Source: Termitomyces sp. T153 | Lineage: Eukaryota; Basidiomycota; Agaricomycetes; Agaricales; Lyophyllaceae | NCBI GenBank assembly: GCA_018296165.2 | Contig: JACKQL020000055.1 | Coordinates: forward strand, 124,001 to 188,000 | Direction of reading: 5' to 3' | DNA length: 64,000 nt | Part shown: piece after piece, positions 57,930 to 64,000 of the stretch | Position numbering within the stretch: position 1 is the first letter of the stretch | How the letters are laid out: each line of letters opens with the position of its first letter | Position numbers and translations under genes: made by a program | Notes under the pieces: model-generated | What the model was told of the DNA's origin: nothing | Database searches by the model: none | The model's input: only the letters and a program-made list of their open reading frames with translations

Positions 57930-60889
57930 GTGAGTGGGAGTTGAATCCCTAGTGAATCCAGAGGCGGGGCTTAGGCCCACTAGTGCCATCTGTGTCAGCT
58001 AGCCCTGGAGTTGTCGGGGCGGGGCGGAGCACCATAGGAAGAGTTCCAAGGCTTGGCGGGGGTGTTGGGAGTCTTCCTGTGGAGTTCCGGGGTGCTTTTT
58101 GGTGGCATTGCTGGGTTTGATCCTCGGGGTCTTGGACCCAGGATGTAGGGGTTTTCCCCATTCTGCGGCAGAGACGTGTGTTGTGCTGGTTCAAGGGGGT
58201 GGACCTCCGGGTCTCTGACGTGTGTTCAGGGCAGTTAGGGCTTTGATCTTTTGTAGGTGCGGCTGGCGGGAGGGGCGGGGTCTTCTGGCAGTCCAGCCTT
58301 TGTGCCGATGTGGGTGGCAGGGTGAGGTTTGTCCCTGGGGCGCAGTTGGTCGGAGGAGAGAGTCCCTAGCAGCCCAGTGGCGGAGCTCCCAGGGTAGTGG
58401 TCCCTGTAGTAAGTTTGCAGGGGACTGGTTTCTGTGTCATCAGTGCTGTGGGATTGGTCAGCATAGGGGCGGTGGTACTCCCTTAGGGTTGCAATTTCTG
58501 GGTCGAGGATGCCCGGAGATTTTCATTTGGTGGGGTTGTGTGGGGCAAGCTCCAGAGTATTGTGCTTGGTGAAGGGCACTTGGGATTGGGCTTGCTGTGC
58601 TCCGGGGTGTTGGTCCAGGTCAAGGTCAGAGTATTGCGTCTATGGGCGCGGCATGTTTGAGTGGTGCTTTGGTGTGCTCCAGAGTGTCGATGACCGAGGG
58701 GGCAGGGTGCGGGGTGATCAGTCCTGATAAGTTTCTCCTGGTCCAGTGTCAGGGTCTGTGGGCCCTAGGCCACCTACGTGACATTGCTTTTGTCTTCTAG
58801 GGCTTGGGGTGCTTCTTTTGGTAGGGGTAGTGCAGGGTCCAGTTGGCAACGGATTGTCCCAGTGGAAAGACTTCGGGGGTTGCGAAGTGGGGTGACGGGC
58901 CCAAAACATATTTTGTTGGTCCGTCGTTCCCAGCGCAAGGGCCAGGGGTTCGGGGTTGGTATGGGGGTTGGGGGGTGGGTTTAGTCTGTTGATGGGGTTA
59001 GGGCATTCTTCCACTTGTGTTCTGGAGTGGTCCGGGGGTTACTACAAATGGAGGGGGCGGGGTAGGTTTTGGTATGCTTCCTCGGGGGTCGTCTCTTGTC
59101 CCTCAAGGGTTCGGGGTGGAGTTGGAGGGGCCACTTCATTATTTCTTGGGCTCCGGGGTTGATCTCTGTCAGTTGTGGTTGGGTTCTCCAGGGGTGTGTG
59201 AAACTTTTGGGGGGAATTACTTTGAGGGTCCCAGAGTTTTTGTTTTGTTTTCTCGTTGGGAGTGATCTGTGTTGGGCAAGGGGAGTGGGATGGTGCTGGG
59301 CTGGGACTCTGAGGGCGGGGTTGCGGCATGTGACGTCCTCGCTGGTTGTGGGTGGGTGGCACTTCCTTCAGTGTCAAATTATTGTTGGGGCGTGCGGCAT
59401 TTTTTGGGGGGGGTGTTGGGTTGGGGGGTTTTGATGTGGCTTGCTTCTGGGTGCTCCGATGATGTGGTCCCTGTTTGACAGACATATTCTGGCATAGGGG
59501 CAGGATTTGGAGCTGGTGGTGATTTATGTTGCGGAGTTAGGGCTACCAGGGCATTGTTGTTGGGTTGGCGCCGTAGGTCCCCTTGATCAAATGTCGGAGT
59601 TGGAGCGGAGGCCCTGGAGTCGTGTTGCCAGGGTCCGGAGCTGCGTCGAGGGGTTTGGAGTGGGTCAGGGGGGTGGGTTGGGCAGTTTTGGGCTGGCATG
59701 GGGTTGTTTGGGTTGTCGAGCCAGGTGGGGGAGGTCCTTTAAGGATATCGGAGTGTGTGCCCTTTGGGTCGTCAGGTTGCTTGAGCGGCTGATCGACGTT
59801 CTCTGGATGATGGTGGGGCTTCTCCCTCCCTCATATGAACATGTCAGCGAATTTAGAGTACTTAGGGGAACTACTTTGTATAGGGTCCTTTTTCCTATAG
59901 TTAGTTTGGGGTGGCTCCTATGCTGGGGGTTCCTTCGTGGGAGGTGGCAGAGTCTGGTGGTGGAGTTTAGGTTTGGGGTGGCATGCGGGGAGGGTCGGCG
60001 TCAAGGGTCTGCAATGTTGGGGGTTCTGGATTGTGTGGGAGTAGGTATTGAAATAGCGGCGCGGTCTGGAGTTGTCCCTTGTCAAGAGTTGGGGTGCCAT
60101 GGTTTTCCTCGTTAACTTTGGGGCTGTGTTTTGGGCAGCGGGGTGGAGGTGCATAGCTGTTCTTTTCCTGACCGTCTAGAAGCTCGGGGATGTCTCAGTC
60201 TTGTTCTGGGTTTGTTGGGGGTCAAGTCGGAGGTGTCGGGGCCCCTTCATTTGTTGGGCGGAGGTGATGGCCGAGTTGACCGAGGTCCAGAAGCAGGTTC
60301 TGGGGTTGGAGGGTAGCCTAGGTCTGGGGTTCTTGCTCTGTTGTTGGGTTTGTTGGGTTTGAGCTTGATTTCAGTGGTTTTGGGGCTAGTTGTCAGAGAC
60401 CGTAGTTCCTTGGGGGTGATTGGGGTGAGGGTCGGGTGGTCGATAGTAGGGTTTGGTGATGTTGTTGGTGATTAGTTGCATACGTCAGTCTGCGGGGTTG
60501 CTAGTGGGTCGGTGGGTCCATAGGCAGGCTTCGAGGAGCGCATTCTCAGTGGTCCCATCGTGGCTGGCGATCCTCCACGCAATAGGTGATGGTTTTGCGG
60601 CGGGTTGGTGTTATTGTTTGTCGGAGGGTTGGTGCGGTGCCGGAGACATTGTTGCTCATTTGGTTGGATGGTCGCCAGGTTTTGGAATGCTGTTCTTTGG
60701 GTAACGTCCGGGTCAACTTTGTGTGAGGGAACGGAATTGGCAGAGAGGGTAAGGGTGGGGTGGGGGATGATTTGATGGTCTGCATGAGGGGTTCAAGGTT
60801 GGGTGTGGGTTGGGGAGGGTGTCCATGGGGGGAGCCGTTGTATGGATGTAACTGGAGCGGAGGGGATGTTTGGTGTTGGATCTGCGACT
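57930..60889. other. E3 pol-end remnant and filler
   Basis: Collinear with E1 37810-40839. The first part (about 57930-58010) matches the sequence after the E2 chromodomain; the rest is G+T-rich filler on the + strand without genes. It lacks the 70-bp extra repeat of E1 and has small indels such as the shorter stretch near 58.32 kb and an insertion near 59.40 kb. Confidence 0.65.
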
Positions 60890-61010
60890 CAATGTGCCTC
60901 AGCAAATTGGGCAGGGCCATATGAATCATAAGGGTTTCCAGGCACAGGTAGACCATAGACATCAGAGTTATTTGATTGTGTGTGCAGAGATAATGCGGGC
61001 ATCATGGACG
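60890..61010 (-). pseudogene. E3 remnant of the gag start
   Basis: Minus-strand frame with NNSDVYGLPVPGNPYDSYGP, identical in this part to E1, beginning just inside the priming site and ending after about 40 codons. Confidence 0.55.
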
Positions 61011-61021
61011 GGGTAAGGTAG

Positions 61022-61033
61022 AGTCTTGATATT
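61022..61033 (-). promoter_or_regulatory. E3 self-priming site
   Basis: AATATCAAGACT on the minus strand, one base from the LTR. It is the exact complement of the predicted transcript start at 61701-61712, which lies 32 bp downstream of the TATA box at 61737-61744. Confidence 0.7.
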
Positions 61034-61034
61034 A

Positions 61035-62044
61035 TGTCAGGTTCCGCTGACCCCGGGGGCTCAGCTGCACTGGGCAAGTCCTTACTAGGCGGGCGTGATC
61101 CCCTTGCACTGGTAACCGAACACTTGAAAGCGTTCTGGGCACTGATGGCTTGTGCAAATAGTCAGTGGGATGTGATCCGAACATGTCCAGGGAGGTCTGG
61201 AGAAGTCAGATTGCAAGGAAACGGGACGGGCTTGGCGGGGTTCAGGCAGAAGACTGTATGGGAGATTTGCAGATGCAAAGGAGTAGGCGGCTACATGATC
61301 AATGGGAGTGGAGCCAGGGTTTGATGGGAGATCAATTGGAGTTGATGGAGTCTGGGACCGAGCAAAGAGCGAGGTTCAGACCTGGTGAAAGAGTGTTGGG
61401 ATTCATAATTGTAATTGCGGAGTTCGTGAGATTGTTAAGTTTGAGGAAGACTTGGGCACAACGGCTGGACAAAGTCACTGAGACAGCGTTGGACGAAATG
61501 AGATGGGGTCAAGATGGAACAAGAATAGATTTGCGCGGAGATACGAAACGATAACGAGAATGATAACAAAATGGAGACAAGACAAGACTGGGAGACTGAG
61601 ATAAGACTGGGAGACTGAGATAAGACTGGGAGACTGAGAGTAAGGAAAACAAAACACAAAACACAAGAAGGAACCAATCAGACCATAGGTAACGTTAAGC
61701 AATATCAAGACTAGAGTATGAAGAGCTACTTGACGTCTTATATACTGACTACCGGAGAACTTTGGAGTACGTCAGCTGCGGCGGTGGGGCTTGGCAGAGC
61801 TCGACAGAGTGGGCAGGTGTCGGTTGCAATTGAGAGTCGGGCTATGCTGATACATTTATGGGATCATTTGGGCACATGGGTTGCCCCGAGGTTGTCGTGA
61901 TACTCTGGAATGGGTCGGAGGAACCAGGGTGTTGAGTTGATGATGGGTGGCAAAGATCGGGAACAGCGGGGGTGGTTCTTGGGGTTTGGGAGATCCAGGG
62001 TAAGTGTCAGTGGTTGCGGGGAAGGCGTCAAAGTTGGCCAGGGG
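61035..62044 (-). repeat. E3 5' LTR, main part
   Basis: The outer, TATA-containing part of the right LTR of E3, cut after AGGGG (62040-62044) by the E3a solo LTR. The remainder resumes at 63213. Confidence 0.88.
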
Positions 62045-63212
62045 TGTCAGGTTCCGCTGACCTCGGGGGCTCAGCTGCACTGGGCAAGTCCTTACTAGGC
62101 GGGTGTGATCCCCTGGCACTGGTAACTGAACACTCAAAACATTCCGGGCATGAATGGCTTGTGCAGATAGTCAGTGGGATGTGATCCAGACAGATCCAGG
62201 GAGGTCCGGAGAAGTCGGATTGCGAGGAAACGGGACGGTCTTGGCGGGGTTCAGGCAGAAGACCGTATGGGAGATTCGCGGGAGCAAAGGGGTAGGTGGC
62301 TGTGTGATCAATGGGAGCAGAGCTGGGGTTTGATGAGAGATCAATTGGAGTTGGTGGAGCCCGGGACCGAGCAAAGAGCGAGGTTCGGACCTGGTGAAGG
62401 AGTGTCGGGGTTCGTGATCGTAACCACAGAGTTCATGAGGTCATTAAGGTTGATGAAGACTTGGGCACAATGGCTGGACGGAGTCACCGAGACAGCGTCA
62501 GACGAGATAGAATGGAGTCGATATGGAACAAGAGTAGATTCGAGTGGAGATACAAAACGATAACAAGAATGATAACGAAATGGAGACAAGACAAGACCGG
62601 GAGACTGAGATAAGACTGGGAGACTGAGATAAGACCGGGAGACTGAGAGTAAGGAGAACGAGACACAAAACACAAAACATGAAACACAAAAAGGAAACAA
62701 TCAGACCATAGGTAACGTTAAGCAATATCAAGACTAGAGTACGAAGAGCTACTCGACAGCTTATATACTGACTACCGGAGAACTTCAGGGTATGTTGGCT
62801 GTGGCAGCGGGGCTTGGCAGAGCTTGACAGAGTGGGCAGGTGTCGGTTGCGATCAAGGATTGGGCTGTGCTGATATGTTGATGGGATCATTGGGGAATGT
62901 GGGTCGCCCCAAGGTTGTCGTGATACTCCGGAATAGGTCAGAGGGACCAGGGTGTTGAGTTGATGATGGGTGGCAAAGATCAGGAACAGCAGGGGTGGTT
63001 CTTGGGGTTCAGGAGATCCAAGGTAAGTGTCAGTGGCTGCGGGGAAGGCACCGAAGTTGGCCAGGGGGCCGTCGGAGTTAGCCGGGAAGGCGTCGGAGTT
63101 AGCCGAAATAGGTGCGGGGCATGGGCGGAAGTTCGGCGGAGCGTCGGGGGTTTTTTGGGGGTTCGGGGGGTTGATGGACGATGTGCGGGGGTTCAGGGGA
63201 TGGGTCGTGACA
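62045..63212 (-). repeat. E3a: solo LTR inserted in the E3 LTR
   Basis: 1168 bp with complete termini (TGTCAGG...GTCGTGACA) and AGGGG on both sides (62040-62044 and 63213-63217). It is the youngest layer of the nest. It keeps many CpGs and contains the TATA/start block near 62.73-62.77 kb. Confidence 0.88.
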
Positions 63213-63703
63213 AGGGGGCCATTGGAGTTAGCCGGGGAGGCGTCGGAGTTAGCCAGGGAGGCGTCGGAGTTAGCCAGGGAGGCGTCGGAGTTAGCCAGGG
63301 AGGCGTCGGGTGTGCGAAATAGGTGCGGGGCATGGGCGGAAGTTCGGCGGAGCGTCGGGGGTTTTGGGGGTTCGGGGTTGATGGACGATGTGCGGGGGTT
63401 CAGGGGATGGGTCGTGACAAGGGGCCATTGGAGTTAGCCGGGAGGCGTCAGAGTTAGCAGGGACGTCAGTTAGGGAGGCGTCGGAGTTAGCCAGGGAGGC
63501 GTCGGAGTTAGCCAGGGAGGCGTCGGAGTTAGCCAGGGAGGCGTCGGAGTTAGCCAGGGAGGCGTCGGAGTTAGCTGAGGTTGTGTCGGGGCTAACCAAA
63601 ATAGGTGCGGGGCATGGGCAGAAGTTCAGCGGAGTGTTGGGGGTTTTGGGGAATTGGGAGGTTGCTAAATGATGTGCGGGGATCCAGAGGACGGGTTGTG
63701 ACA
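63213..63703 (-). repeat. E3 5' LTR, remainder with internal duplication
   Basis: Continues the interrupted LTR with the 21-bp repeats, then a second copy of the E3a end (about 63317-63419) plus AGGGGCC flank, then more 21-bp repeats and the true LTR end GGGTTGTGACA. A local tandem duplication of about 210 bp over the insertion junction explains this. Confidence 0.75.
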
Positions 63704-63708
63704 ATTGC

Positions 63709-64000
63709 ATGGTGCCACCTCCTCCCTCTGCCCACTCCATGGGGGTCCCACCTTCTCCACTGGCTGCTCTGTGCTCCCCTTGCCCTCCAAATCTGAACCT
63801 CAGCCTGATACCTGGGCCTTCTGACTCTCACCCAGCTGTCTCCTCACCCAACTCTCCTCCCACTCCTGCTTTGCAGCAACACATGCGGCATGCCACTCCA
63901 GCAAAATTGAACATTTCTCATGCCTAGCACAGCATGGAAAATAGACTGAGGTGTCATGGCAGGACCCCACAGTCAGCTTATCAAACTCACACAATTCCCC
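63709..64000 (-). pseudogene. E0 accessory gene, N-terminal Cys/His-rich part
   Basis: The minus-strand frame includes DTSVYFPCCARHEKCS and AACVAAKQEWEES, collinear with the E2 segment DTSVCLPC...HEKCS...AACIAAEQGWD. It therefore belongs to the same gene, upstream of the part at 54416-55283 and separated from it by E3. A TGA follows KAQVSG. The 5' end is outside the window. Confidence 0.6.

Larger units (their letters stand above)
55289..63703 (-). mobile_element. E3: non-autonomous LTR element, sister of E1
   Basis: 8.4 kb including the nested solo LTR; duplication ATTGC at 55284-55288 and 63704-63708. LTRs 55289-56548 (3') and 61035-62044 plus 63213-63703 (5', split). The interior matches E1 throughout: purine tract, accessory gene, pol-end remnant, filler, gag-start remnant and self-priming site (61022-61033). 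It is inserted in the accessory gene of E0. There are no enzymes, so mobilisation was in trans. Confidence 0.88.
34742..64000 (+). mobile_element. E0: oldest gypsy element, host of the nested insertions
   Basis: E0 runs left to right and is split in four: 34742-35097, 42167-43487, 53248-55288 and 63709-64000, continuing past the window. The parts join at 5-bp duplications left by E1, E2 and E3. It carries a gag segment similar to E2 gag, then, after about 43155, non-gag filler like the interior of E1 and E3, then the accessory gene on the opposite strand. The left end reads TGTCATGACCCACTCC, like an LTR terminus, but changes after about 30 bp to gag, so most of the 5' LTR and leader was deleted. 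The 3' LTR must lie beyond 64000. No intact frame remains. Confidence 0.8.

Noticed and set aside
1..64000. CRISPR arrays, bacterial operons or prophage
   Set aside because: The tandem repeats found lack spacer structure, and the genes are spliced eukaryotic genes.

Overview
The window looks like nuclear DNA of a mushroom-forming basidiomycete (Agaricomycetes). The genes are split by many 46-67 nt GT-AG introns with CTRAY-type branch sites. One gene is a Ras-responsive adenylate cyclase of fungal architecture. The flanks are packed with LTR retrotransposons. The species cannot be named from the sequence. All exon boundaries below were read by eye from splice sites and reading phase, without transcripts.

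Layout. 1-4.2 kb is a CpG-poor repeat block: degenerate gene fragments, a solo LTR with an intact 5-bp target duplication, three CACTG-ended MITEs and a minisatellite. 4.2-31 kb is a CpG-normal gene island: adenylate cyclase (plus strand), a NIPA-type magnesium transporter (minus), a secreted or membrane-anchored GH2 beta-mannosidase (minus), a condensation/CAT-fold acyltransferase (minus), and two neighbouring minus-strand genes of unknown function that share an LRR-like motif. 31.2-33.3 kb is a decayed duplicate of part of that last gene pair. From 33.4 kb to the end, repeats take over.

The right 29 kb is a nest of Ty3/gypsy elements. The oldest (E0, plus orientation) carries a gag piece and lies in four parts. 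It is interrupted by E1 (35098-42161, duplication AACCC), E2 (43488-53242, duplication AAAAT/GAAAT) and E3 (55289-63703, duplication ATTGC). E3's downstream LTR is itself split by a solo LTR, E3a (62045-63212, duplication AGGGG). E2 is a near-complete but stop-riddled chromovirus on the minus strand: Gag with zinc knuckle, protease, RT, RNase H, integrase and chromodomain. Its LTR and primer-binding region suggest self-priming of the Tf1/sushi type: the first 12 nt of the predicted transcript, 32 bp downstream of a TATA box, are complementary to the sequence next to the LTR.

The main novelty candidate is an intron-containing gene on the strand opposite to gag-pol, between the 3' LTR and the end of pol. 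It is present in E0, E1, E2 and E3. Its exon-intron layout, reading phases and protein pattern (Cys/His-rich segment where present, basic PSKR segment, coiled coil, C-terminal conserved domain) are shared although the copies are diverged. E1 and E3 have lost almost all of gag-pol but keep this gene, so it may be an accessory function of a retrotransposon and its satellite derivatives. All copies here carry lesions, mostly C-to-T or G-to-A changes, many of them at CpG.
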